Assembly (NCBI RefSeq): GCF_040869045.1
Contig: NC_090322.1
Coordinates: 172,684,672-172,748,671 of the forward strand
DNA length: 64,000 bases
From: Eurosta solidaginis
Taxonomy: Eukaryota > Arthropoda > Insecta > Diptera > Tephritidae
Reading direction: 5' to 3'
Shown here: in pieces, positions 1 through 11,000 of the stretch
How the letters are laid out: each line of letters starts with the position of its first letter
Numbering within the stretch: the stretch's first letter is position 1
Notes under the pieces: model-generated
Told to the model about the DNA's origin: nothing
Seen by the model: the letters and a program-made list of their open reading frames with translations, nothing else
Database searches by the model: none
Made by a program: the position numbers and the translations under genes

Positions 1-1514
1 ATACAAACCGATGGCCCATTTTAAAAGCTACAAGTTTAAAATTTCATGAAATACTTACGTATACGTCATATGTTCTTCAGATAAGTGATTCATAGCTATG
101 TCATGCACACCACAAGAAACGTGAATCTTTGTATTCTCACACAAATTACCTACTTTTTAATTTAATTTTTATCTAAAAATTCGCTTCCTTAGTTCAGCTA
201 CGTTCATGAAAGGTATGTCCCGTCCTTCCTTGTTTTAATTGATGTTGAAAATGACAAAGTTAATAGTGCCCTAAAGTCAAAACTACCACTCATTACCATA
301 TTGGTATTTTAATAAGTTTTTTTTCTATTACAGCGTCACCGTAACAATAGTTATAATTCAATACGTGTATCCCCTACCAGTACGTTGAATCGACAAAGAT
401 ATGATGAAAGCAATAAATATCCCTTCTAGGGAGTCTCGAAGGAAAGTTCATCCGGGAATCGAATATAAGCTAATCGGTAAGGACACAATGATTCCACTGC
501 CTGGAGTTTTAGAGAACAAAAGTCCCAACATGAGACTTCCTTACTACACTAAAAACCTTTGAATGCCATAAATAATATAATTTGCTGGCTTAATGTATGA
601 TTTAAAATCAGAATTAAAATGTATTTATTATATATAATAATCTCGTGTCATGGTTTTACTGGAACAACTTCAGAAATTACTGAAGCGAATTTTGTATGTA
701 CAAATACAAATATTGTAGGTATGCGAGAACGTAGCTAAATATATTTCATACTTTTTGGTAACCACGGCCTGGAGATATCTACCTAAATATGGACCCCGGA
801 GACCATACAACGAGGGTTTATATACCCATGCTCTGTTCTGGAGATAGAAAGCTATATATATACCAGAGGTACCTCCGATGATTTTTGTTTGAACGATATG
901 GGTTTCAAACGAAAGATATGAATAAATGATGGTTTTTATTTCAATATCTTATTCTGCTCCCGAGGTATTGGCCTAAACTGGGGTAGAGATAAAAGGTAGA
1001 GGTAGATGGTAAGGGCAACAGTAGTAATAGAGGCAAAGTTAGAAAGGAAAATAAAGAGGGTAAGAAAAGAGATTAGTGTGATGGAGGGATACGCATAATA
1101 GTAACGTCCGGGTAGGATATTCGCTACTACGGATTCAAAAGCAGGCCTGGCGAATTTCCGATGCGGTCGCCATCTAGAAACAAAAGCTGTAATATTGAAC
1201 AAAGACATCTACCCTATCCACAATTTTCTTGAACTTCTTGATTCGAAAATACCATTCCTAATGTAGTCACTTTTAGCTGATGGATCTTGGTATTAAGGCC
1301 CGAAAACGACCTATCGCAAAATATAATGGTTTCCCAATGGGCCCACAATGCTGAATACTATAACAGAAGTAAAATTAAACTTGTATGCTTTATTTAATTA
1401 ACTGTTTTGTATGCTGTCTTAAAACAGGTACTGTGTTACACGATTGACAAAAATTTAAATTAATTCATAAAATACATTTAAATTTGCTGACTTCATGTAT
1501 ATACATTTATTTAT
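1..1514. other. AT-rich non-coding sequence
   Basis: I see no convincing gene or recognisable transposon here. A 90-codon open frame on the minus strand (936-1208) is hydrophobic and low in complexity, with no recognisable domain or splice context, so I do not call it a gene. Confidence 0.4.
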
Positions 1515-1658
1515 TACTATATCGACTGCTGAGTGGAATACCTCGGCTTCCAGTTCGAAATCGCCCTATTTCAGAAGCATGGCATTTTCCAAACAAACTC
1601 TGAAATAGTTTTCGAACTAGCAGCCGAGGTATTCCATTCAGTAGTCCATATATAGTCT
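1515..1658. repeat. Long hairpin / small foldback element
   Basis: Two arms (about 1515-1575 and 1599-1658) are near-perfect inverted copies separated by roughly 23 bases. Both carry the shared core gtggaatacctcggct or its variant, followed by cagttcgaaa, and the pairing resumes with ctatttcaga at the loop. The stem is about 50 bp. It is most likely a small foldback MITE; a hairpin small-RNA precursor is possible, but the sequence alone gives no support for one. Confidence 0.6.
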
Positions 1659-1810
1659 TGTTTTTTGTAACAAAATTAAATTATCAAATTCAAAATATAT
1701 TTGTCTAATTATCACAAAATAATATTCCTCAATTCAATCATTTTAAATTTACATACATATTTACACACATTCATAACATAATTCAGTTTATAAATTCGCT
1801 TACTTGCCTA

Positions 1811-2100
1811 AAATACTAACGATTATTTTAATTTTTTTTTTAAATACTTAATTTACTCTTAGCCCTGCGAAATGAATACACTATCACTAAGTTTTTAAAT
1901 TCATTGCTCATCACATTTTAAATCCATTGTTGTTTTTTTTTTAATTTTTTTATTTTAAAATTCTAAAATACTAACGATTATTTTTTTTTAAATACTTGAT
2001 TTAGCCTTAGCCCTGAATTTCGAAATAAATAGACTATCACTAAGTTTTTAAATTCATTGCTTATCACATTTTAAATTCATTGTTTTTTTTTACTTTTTTA
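1811..2100 (+). repeat. Tandem duplication, ~155-bp period
   Basis: Two direct copies begin at about 1811 and 1966. Each runs aaatactaacgatta, a poly-T stretch, aaatactt, cttagccctg, actatcactaagtttttaaa, then ttcattgct and a second poly-T stretch. They differ by small indels and substitutions. No coding potential is visible. Confidence 0.6.
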
Positions 2101-2243
2101 ATTTTAAAATTCATTTGCATCTTAATAAAAATTGAGCAATTGCTTCAGCTTAAGACTTCCGACCTTCGACTTGAATTTTTGCTCAAGAAAATTTATGTCA
2201 AGTTTCAGAAATCTTAAGAAGCACTTATTTTTTCGATCGTGAT

Positions 2244-2536
2244 ATTCACGCTTTTGTGTACTCAGTGCATCTGTTGTATAAACTTGGGAGAGCGTGAGCA
2301 TAATGTGTTGTGAAGTACCTGAAAAATGCTATTTATCACGATTTAGCAACAATTGAAGATGATTGTAGAAATATTGAAGTGTAAGTGTAACATACGTACA
2401 AGTTGTTTACTAATATATTTAAGCAAATGAATTTGATTAAATGTATTTCAGCATTTTTCAGGTACTTCACAACACATTATGCTCACGCTCTCCCGAGTTT
2501 ATACAACAGATGCACTGAGTACACAAAAGTGTGAAT
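2244..2536. repeat. Foldback inverted repeat, 87-bp arms
   Basis: Arms 2244-2330 and 2450-2536 are inverted copies with about two mismatches; the left reads attcacgcttttgtgtactc onward and the right is its complement. The spacer is about 119 bp. It is probably a foldback MITE or a collapsed transposon end. It lies just downstream of the decayed Myb/SANT-like gene on the minus strand and may belong to the same element. Confidence 0.65.
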
Positions 2537-2734
2537 TCCTTGGCTTAAGGAAATGAGTTTCCACTGGACGCTGGCACATCTCCTAAAGGATCGTGATTAC
2601 AAGTCGACAAACACCTTGATGTGCAAGCTATATTGCGCTGAGACTCTGTGTTCGATGATGAGTCTTCACTGGACAACAACAGGGTATCACGAAGTAAACA
2701 TGACTATCAATAAATATAAACAAATATTGTATTT

Positions 2735-3298
2735 AAAAGAAACTAATAGATAACCAATTAGTGAAATATTTACCAACAGCAGCCAACGAACAGCGCTCAG
2801 ATAATGGCCTTTGAATTCTTGAGCCTAAATTCAGGCTGTGAGAATTTGAGATTATTGGCTCACGACCCAAAATTTCATTCATTTCTTCCATAAATGGAGC
2901 TTTGCAATATTACGCACCGGTCTGCCTGTTGTCCTTGTCGCTTTTATACGCTATCAAAAGTGTGCGCATCTTCGCCTCCAACGCCTTTATTGTTACAGTG
3001 GAATCCTACAAAATCAATATAAAACATAATCAACCTTTTGAATACAAAATTTTGTAAAAGTAACATACCAAAAAGCCTCGTCCAAACATATCTTCCAACA
3101 CGTTCACGTAAGCATACTTCTTTTTCCTGCTATACTTAAACTCGTCCTTTCGCGCACTGTAGCACTGCAACGAAAGAAGCGTCTCCTCCTTCGTCCAACG
3201 TTTCCTTGATTCTTTTCTGAAAAAATTGAGTAAATATGCGTTATTTAAAATTCTTTATAATATTTACACAAAAGTACTTACATTTCTCCTGCTGACAT
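2735..3298 (-). pseudogene. Spliced Myb/SANT-like (trihelix) gene with in-frame stop
   Basis: I reconstruct three exons on the minus strand: 3298-3282 (ATG, MSAGE), 3216-3069 and 3005 downward. All junctions have GT..AG ends (gtaagt, gtatgt donors) and the reading phases join exactly. The product begins MSAGEIKESRKRWTKEET, with the tryptophan and acidic pattern of Myb/SANT or GT-1-like trihelix domains; later come KMRTLLIAYKSDKDNRQTG and, after one in-frame TAA, APFMEEMNEILGREP, which matches the end of such domains. These proteins are commonly carried by DNA transposons of Harbinger type or domesticated from them. The frame stays open past the TAA to about 2735, apart from a possible further donor near 2779. 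It reads as a recently disabled transposon-associated gene. Family identity is inferred from motifs only. Confidence 0.6.
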
Positions 3299-3525
3299 TT
3301 TGTTATTTAATAAGAGATGGTAAACCAGACTAAAAAAGTCGATAAAAACTACTTATTGAAATTTGGAAGTACTGATTTTATATTCTACTATTTCACAAGC
3401 GACATAAAAACTTGTCTCTTGGCAGTCTTAAGCGTAAACGGATATACGCGTGTTAAAAAACACGGCTAATGTCATCTCGAATAACAAAAGCTGGTTTTAC
3501 ACGATCAATAGAGACTTTAGTTGGT

Positions 3526-4755
3526 TCATTTTGAATTTTGAGTGTGACTGTTTCTATCACGATTAATTATTCCATACAGCCCGGTGTATGGAGGCTGGAG
3601 TGCTTTAAGAAATGGCCCAACTTTGAGAAAGGCGTGACTGCATTTCGAGAGTTCCTTGAAAACAAAAACTCCGAGTTGGCAGTGTCTTGATGCTGGAAGT
3701 GGACGTAAGCGCGACATAAATTCACGTAAACTTGACAGAAAACTGCTTGTATCATCGGAAATTTTATGTCCAAAACTTGAAGAAAGAAACTCAAATGGCA
3801 AACGAATCGTCTCACCATAAACCATTTCAGAGGAAGTAGCCTTGATATCTTCTTTAAAAGCTGAGCGAATTCCAAGTAGAACTAGAGGCAAAGCCCGAAC
3901 CCAGTCAATGTCGGAATGAGCCATGATTGCGGCTTTCAAGTGACGATGTAATCGTTCGACTAAACCATTTGCAGCAGGATGCCAACTTGTAGTGAAATTA
4001 TGTCGAATTCCGAATTGTTTAACAAAAATTTCGAAAAGATGAGAAGAAAATTGAGCTCCACGATCTGAACGAGATATCCAACAATCCAAAAGTGCATGAG
4101 TCACATTAACTGCAGTTATGTTCTGCAAAGGATATACCTTAGGCCATCGAGTAAAACGATCGATGACAGTCAAGCAATATCGAAAAGAACATGCAAGTGG
4201 AAGTAGACCAATCAGATCAATGTGAATATGGGAAAATCTCTTTGTTGGAGTTTCAAAATTTTGAAGTGAAGCATGAACATGGCGTGAAATTTTTGATCGT
4301 TGACAATAATTACAAGCACGAGCCCCAACAGTCTTTATTCATTGACGGCCACACAAAACGATCGCTGATTAGCTTGAGCGAAGCGTTGGCACCTGGATGG
4401 CTCAGGTTATGTAGCTGATCAAAAACAGAACGACGAAACGTTGATGTGATGAAAGGCCGAGCTTTTCCTGTTGATGTATCACAAAACACAGTAAGTGAGG
4501 AACCAGAATACAGAGAGAAGAATTTTCCTGGGTAATTCTCTTAAGTTCATCGTCTTCTTCTTGAGATTCAACCAGTAACTTGTAATGCAACGGTGCAGAA
4601 ACAGCTTCAACTCGTGAGAGTGTATCAGCAACGACATTATCGGCTCCTTTGATGTGCTGGATATCAGTTGAAAATTCCGCAATGAATGAGAGTTGTCTGA
4701 GTTGAACCGGTGGAAGTTTTTCACTCTTTTGTTGACAAGCGTAAATCATTGCCAT
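3526..4755 (-). mobile_element. Gypsy-type LTR retrotransposon fragment (RNase H tail and integrase)
   Basis: Reading the minus strand from 4755, the end of the RNase H region (IQHIKGADNVVADTLSRV) is followed by a zinc-binding HHCC region in a shifted frame (HNLSHPGANAS near 4400; 4174-4420). The integrase core (4173-3526) contains VIDRFTRWPKVYPLQ, SDRGAQF and NGLVERLHR, giving the D, D and E catalytic residues. About nine residues usually found between CWIS and SDRG are missing in frame. No reverse transcriptase, gag or recognisable LTR is present. The fragment stops about 300 bp before the MAK16 start codon. Frameshifts make it non-functional. Confidence 0.85.
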
Positions 4756-5063
4756 ATATATGTATTGGTGTATAAGGGTGAGCAGTAGTAAAAGAAAAAA
4801 AGACTGTACGTAGAGACATCAGTTTCAGGCTGAATAGTCAATTTGGATATTCTTACAAACGTTTATTGAAGCCTTAAATTGAAGGATAGTGTATATAAAA
4901 GCTTTATATCCTGTCACCTATAGAGCTCCATGCTGAAAACCAAGCAAGCTGGCAGCACTTTAAGCAATGAACAGCTGACAGAATTTGACATTTGTTGATG
5001 TCTGATCGCACGTGTAGGAATTGGAATTAAATAATCATTTTTTAGAAAAGGTAGCATAATACA
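4756..5063 (+). promoter_or_regulatory. Presumed MAK16 upstream region
   Basis: This 300-bp interval lies between the Gypsy fragment and the MAK16 start codon and must contain the 5' UTR and core promoter if transcription starts locally. I see no convincing TATA box or DRE element. Promoter assignment rests on position only. Confidence 0.3.
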
Positions 5064-8000
5064 ATGCAGCACGACGATGTGAGTAATAACCCTTGTATTA
5101 AGAAAATAATTATGTTGGCGTATATATATATATAATTGTTTACATTTACAGGTGGTGTGGAGCATCATAAACAAATCATTTTGCTCACATAAAGTCAAGT
5201 AAGATAACCAAATGGGCGTTTTCACATGTAAAACCCTTTAATTTTCGTCTTTGCTTCATTAGAACTGATACACGTACTTTTTGTCGGCATGAATACAATA
5301 TAACCGGTCTCTGTACGCGACGCACTTGTCCACTGGCCAATTCACAATATGCCACCGTACGCGAAGACAAAGGAATAATTTACCTGTACATGAAGACTGC
5401 TGAACGAGCGCATTTGCCAAGCAAAATGTGGGAGCGTGTGAAATTGTCGCGGAACTTTGAAAAAGCCATAACACAAATTAATGAAAATTTGGTGTTTTGG
5501 CCAAAATATATGATTGCCAAAAATAAGCAACGTTTCCTGAAAATAACACAATACCTTATACGAATGCGAAAGTTGAAATTAAGGCGGCAAAAGCTTATAG
5601 TACCACTATCAAGAAAAATTGAAAGACGAGAAGCAAGGCGGGAACAAAAAGCGTTGATTGCCGCTAAAATTGATAATCACATTGAAAAAGAGCTCTTAGA
5701 ACGTTTGAAAAGTGGTACTTATCAAGATATTTACAATTTCCCGCAAACAGCATTCAGTAAAGCTTTGGAAGCGGAAGAGGTTGAAGATGAGGAGGCTAGC
5801 GAAGAAGACGAGCGCGAAGTGGAAAAAGAAATGGAATTGGATGAAGAAGTGCGGCGCGAATTGGTGGACGAAGAGTTTGTGGAAGCTGACTCAGCGGATG
5901 AAGATGACGACAGTGATACGGGTGAGCGGGAAGAAATCGAAGTTGATAGTGATTTTGCTGCATCGGATAGTGATGATGTTAATGCTGGTGATGATATTGA
6001 GGTGAGTAGCTTCATTAACTTCATAAATTTCATGGTTTAACCAAATAAATTTAAGTCAATAAGAGGCGCCAATACATCGCCTACTTAACCGGTTGGGGTT
6101 GCAAGGGGTTAATAAACGCAATTTACAACTTTCGCAACCTAATTCAAATATGAATGTATCTCACACATATCTAGCAGGCCAAGCTCAGGCGACACCAAGT
6201 TTCTCATGGAACTAGGGGGTGGGCGGTATGGTCTAGAAGGTTCAACGTGATCATATTAAATCATTCCCGAGATGGTCGGGCTAAGGATACTTAATTGGCG
6301 CTCAACCGTTTAAACGGTTATGGCCGTCCAACAAGGCGGGCCAATCGCTTCTTCGCTCGTCCAACTGGCGCCAATTGGTCACGCCAAGGAAGTTTAAATC
6401 GTTTTCCATCTGCTTCTTCTAGCGGAGTGGGGTCCGCTCTCTTCATCCGCTTCCATAGGCGGATTCCGATAAAAACACTTCGCGTCTTCTTTCATTGGCA
6501 TAACATGGTCTAACCCTATCCGCTGCGTTTTAATTTGCTTTACTATGTTGATGTCTGCGTAAAGTTCGTACAGCTCATCATTAAATCTTTTTCGGTACTC
6601 GCGATCGCCAACTCGTGGAGGTCCATAAATCTTTCGAAGAACTTTTCTCTCGAAAATTCCCAGAGCCGCTTCATCTGATGTCATGGCCCATGCTTCTGCA
6701 CCACATAGCAGGAAGGGTACGTTAAGTGACTTGTAGAGCATGATTTTCGTTTGCCGAGAGAAGACTTTACTTTTCAGTTGACTTCCTGGTCTAGAGTAGC
6801 ATTTATCGGCAAAAGTGATTCTTCGCAGGATTTCAGAGCTGATGTTGTTAATGTTAATACTGGTTCCCAAATAAACGAAGTCTCTTACTATTTTGTAATT
6901 ATGGCTGCCAAGGCGCGTATGCGCTGACTCTACTCGATGACAACAGATACTTCGTTTTCTTGTGGTAGCAGTGCTTCGCCCCATTCAATAGGGGAGGGTG
7001 GGGATGGCCTGAAGGTTTAATGTGGCCACATAAATCGTTCCCGAGATGGTCGGGCTAGCACCTTAATGGTGCTGTGGTACCGGAGCGTACCGGATCTGTA
7101 TCCGGCAAAGGACCATTACATCGATAACACTCCCCAAAGCCTTCGGGGAGCAACCTTATCGCTACAACAACAACATCACAAATTGTCATCAATATCCTCT
7201 AACGGGAGTCCAAGGAAACTTGCAGTTTCAACAGAGGTGGACCATAATGAGAGGGGTGTTAGAGACGTTGGTTCCACATTTCAAAAATTGTCATCAATAT
7301 CCTCTAACGGGAGTCCAAGGAAACTTGCAGTTTCAACAGAGGTGGACCATAATGAGGGGTGTTAGAGGCGTTTGTTCCACATTATAATTGAAGAGATGGT
7401 TGCTGTCATGTGGGGACACATTGCAAGCAGGGCATACATTTGGTATGTCGGGGTTGATTCTGGATAGGTAAGTGTTTAACCTGTTACAGTATCCAGATCG
7501 ATGTTGAGCTAGAGTGTCTCGCGTTTCCCTAGGGAATGTGCGTTCCGCTTCTGCAAGTTTAGGGTATTGTTCTTTGAGTATAGGATTCACCGGGCAATTC
7601 CCGACGCCTGTTTGTGGAGTTCACTGAGCACATGCTTGTGTTTTTTGGCTTCATACGGCTGTGTTCTCAGGTGCCGTATTTCCTCATAATGCTTACGGAG
7701 ATTACTCCTTAAGCCCCTGGGCTGTGTTGGCTCATCAATCAGATGTCTGTTGGATGTTCAAAATGGTCGGGATTTGGGACGTCCATGTTGTAAATAAGGT
7801 CGCCGATTATTTAGTCGGTGAAAATGTCAGGTTTCGCGAGACGAAAAAAATGGAGACATCAGGGAGGTAGCCGTTTATTGTGTTGCAAAGCTCATCGATC
7901 TGTAGGCCTGGGACTGTGGCCATTATTGTGCAGTCATCGGCGTAGGAAACGATAGTGACTCCTTCTGGTGGCTAAGGTAGCTTTGATATGTAGAAGTTAA

Positions 8001-11000
8001 ATAAAAGTGGGGATAGGACACCACCATGTGGCACCCCTTATTTATGCCCCTATTACGGTATACAACTCAACTTAGTTGGGTTGTAATTAATACAACTCAA
8101 CCTTCAGACAACTCAACTCCTGTTTGGTATTACGAATTACAACTTATTTCAGTTGAACTTGAATTGGTGCTGCCAACCTAAGAAAGTGTTGATTTGACAG
8201 ATAATTGAACAGCTGATCAATTTGTGGCGAAAATTTAAGCATTTGCAAAAGTAATTTTGTTATTACGAGATATTATATGATATGAAATCTATTTTATAAT
8301 GGCGAAAATGTTGGTGATTAACATGTCGCGAATGGGGAAAACATTCGCGTGATCATTCCAATCCCTTGGAACTACCAAACACCAAGTAAGAAAATGTTTA
8401 AGTGACAAATGATGAGCTTCAAATGAAGTTATTTTGCAGATTTGAAAGGAAGCATTTTACTCATTACTAAACAAAATTAAGGACCAATTCCACAAACGCT
8501 TTCGAGGGAAGGCTGAACCCCTATTTGAAAATTATGCGCCACATTCAGATTCCTTGCTGATGGCAGCTATCAAAAATGCTGTGGAAATGATTTTGGTGTT
8601 GGAATGGTTTTAGATATTATTGAGAAGCATATTTCAGCGAAGTGGATTAAAACCCAAACAGCAAAAATTGTATTTTACTCTAAAACAGGATGCCCAGGAG
8701 TAGTGATTACTACCAATGGAACTCACGTTCGCATAATTTCACCTATTTTGGCTGCATCCGAACTGCGGCCAGCCTCGTCCAACTTCAGAATATCGCTCCA
8801 TAAAGTCAAAAAGTTATTCAATATAATCCTTCGTTTAAACGTTGTTTTTTCTATAATTGTGCACAAAATTATTGATTATTGTTTGATTAAAAAATGTTTA
8901 ACTACCGGCTCTAAATTTTTTTTTTTTTTTTGTAACGTGTTATGAGCCCGTGCACCATCTAACTCTCATCAAAGGTGGATCAAAAGACGCGTTTCGATCT
9001 CCGTTTTGGTAAAAGTCTAGTTGGGGGGTTGACTGCTAATACTGCTAATATGTTTCTTTTCCGCCTTCGGATTATTCTTCTCGAGGTCAATACGCGTCTT
9101 TGGACACCTCTCGTAATTTTTGATAGCGTATTAGCAGTCGACCCCTCAACTAGACTTTTACCTCCGTTTTTAGGATTCGAAAGCGGAAATAAAAAATTTT
9201 ATTTCTGTCGCAAAATATTTACAAAAACCCACAAAATGGCCCGAGAGGGTCCGAAATATGAGGCCCGATCCACGGTTTTTTTTACACAGAAGATCTTGTG
9301 TTGGCGGCCTTTGGCCGCGATTTGTAAAAATAACCCTGGGTAGGTCCAACGCCTTTCTGCATTAGTGTGTACAAAAAATCTGGCACAATACATCCACATG
9401 AAAATTTGCACCGAAATGATATGATAGAAATTAAATTTTTAATTTTTTTTTCGGATTCTTAAATTGGAGGTCGAAACGCGTCTTTTGATACAACTTTTAA
9501 AATTTTTGTTAAAAATTAGGTGGTGAACCGTCTTCTAAAACGTTGCATTTTTTCAAAACAACTGCAAAATTGTATGAGACAACTGCTAGTAATCAGTTGT
9601 AAGATTTTGACGCGTTTGACAACTACACTAACACAACGTTGTAAACGGTAATGCCACAAAAAGTTGTTAGACGAGACAACTCAACTGACATTTTTTTTGA
9701 TAGTTTGAGTTGTAATCTGTAATACCAAATTGCGAAATTTCAACCCAACCAGAGTTGAGTTGTAAACGGTAACAGGGGCATTAATTCTTCTTGGTTTTGA
9801 TGTTGCGTTTCTAAATTGCACCAATGCCTGCCGGACACCCAGATAATTTGTTTATGTTTATGTTTATTATTATTATAAATGTTCAATTTTTTATAGCTCA
9901 TGGTATTCATGACTAGCACTGTTAAATAATTTGTCAAAATTGTTGTGCTGCGAACAAATTTTCAAATAAATACATACATACATACATGTGTCAATCTGCG
10001 GAACGTCGTGTTTGTTTATGTGCCAATCTGTTTGTATGGCGTCTAGCCTAGTCTTCTGAAGGGTGCATTAAAAATTGCCAACAGAAAGTGCTCGTGTATT
10101 TCTTGAAGTACGACAAAATTTTATGTTGTTGTTGTTGTTGTAGCAGTGAAAAAAATCCATGGGCAACCCGACAAAAAACAATGGTAAAATACTTTGTTTT
10201 ATCTCCATAGGCGATGAATATTTTATCATTGTTTTTTGTCAGGTTGTCCAAGGATTTTTTACATTTATTTTATTTTATATTAATCGTTCCCGAGATGGTC
10301 GAGCTAGTACCTTAATGGTGCTTTGTTACCGGAACATGCCAGATCTATATCCCCCGCCAAGGACCATCAACATCGATAACACTCCCCAAAACCTTTCTCG
10401 CTAGGGCTCGTCCTCTTGCTAGGTTCTACCTCCCGGAATAAAGCATGCCGAAGCTGAAGCATTTACCTGCTAAATTGTTGACCGCGATGGAATTATTTGT
10501 TAAACATTTTTTGTAGAGTAAAAAACATCAGCTTGGGATATAAAATTAGCAATTTTCTTCAAGGTTTCGACTTAAATCGCTTTCACGTACCCAACTCATA
10601 TCTTAGTTCATGAATAGTCAAGGTTATTAGGAAATGAACTAGATATCATACAATTTTTTTGATTTTCTTTGAGCATGGATTTCTGCCACTTACGGTCCAT
10701 CATATTTGGGTTTTTCTACAAATTCACAGCTTGGTATACAACTTCGGTTTTACTCAATCTGATATTTTCTTCCATTTCATTTTTCTTTTTTAGTTTAAAA
10801 TTTGTAAGTCGATAGTACTCTTTGTGTTTTGATATGCGATAATACCTGTCGTCTATTCAACCGGTAAATTCTGTTGTAACATTTACTACATTTAAGCACA
10901 CATATGATCGATTTTAGTTTAAAACGCGCTTCCATTCTGATTAGCTCGTTCTCCAAATAATGCGGCAAATTGAAACGTATTTTTTCGCATTGTAATCCAA

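Larger units (their letters stand above)
8045..9780 (+). mobile_element. PIF/Harbinger DNA transposon with nested foldback
   Basis: Terminal inverted repeats start TGCCCCTATTACGGTATACA on the left and TGCCCCTGTTACCGTTTACA on the right, followed by variants of GTTGGGTTG; similarity extends over about 120 bp at each end. The element is flanked by the 3-bp direct repeat TTA (8042-8044 and 9781-9783), the target preference of PIF/Harbinger. The interior holds a decayed HARBI1-like transposase piece (8604-8790) and a nested foldback (8978-9490). It is 1,736 bp and clearly inactive. Confidence 0.8.

Noticed and set aside
936..1208. 90-codon hydrophobic minus-strand frame
   Set aside because: Low complexity, no domain, no splice or family support; probably chance in AT-rich DNA.
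3526..4755. Endogenous retrovirus with envelope
   Set aside because: Only RNase H and integrase pieces are present; no envelope-like frame is seen here or in the Gypsy-type element at 53.9-55.9 kb.
5731..6033. 100-codon serine-rich minus-strand frame
   Set aside because: Antisense shadow of the acidic stretch of MAK16 exon 3.
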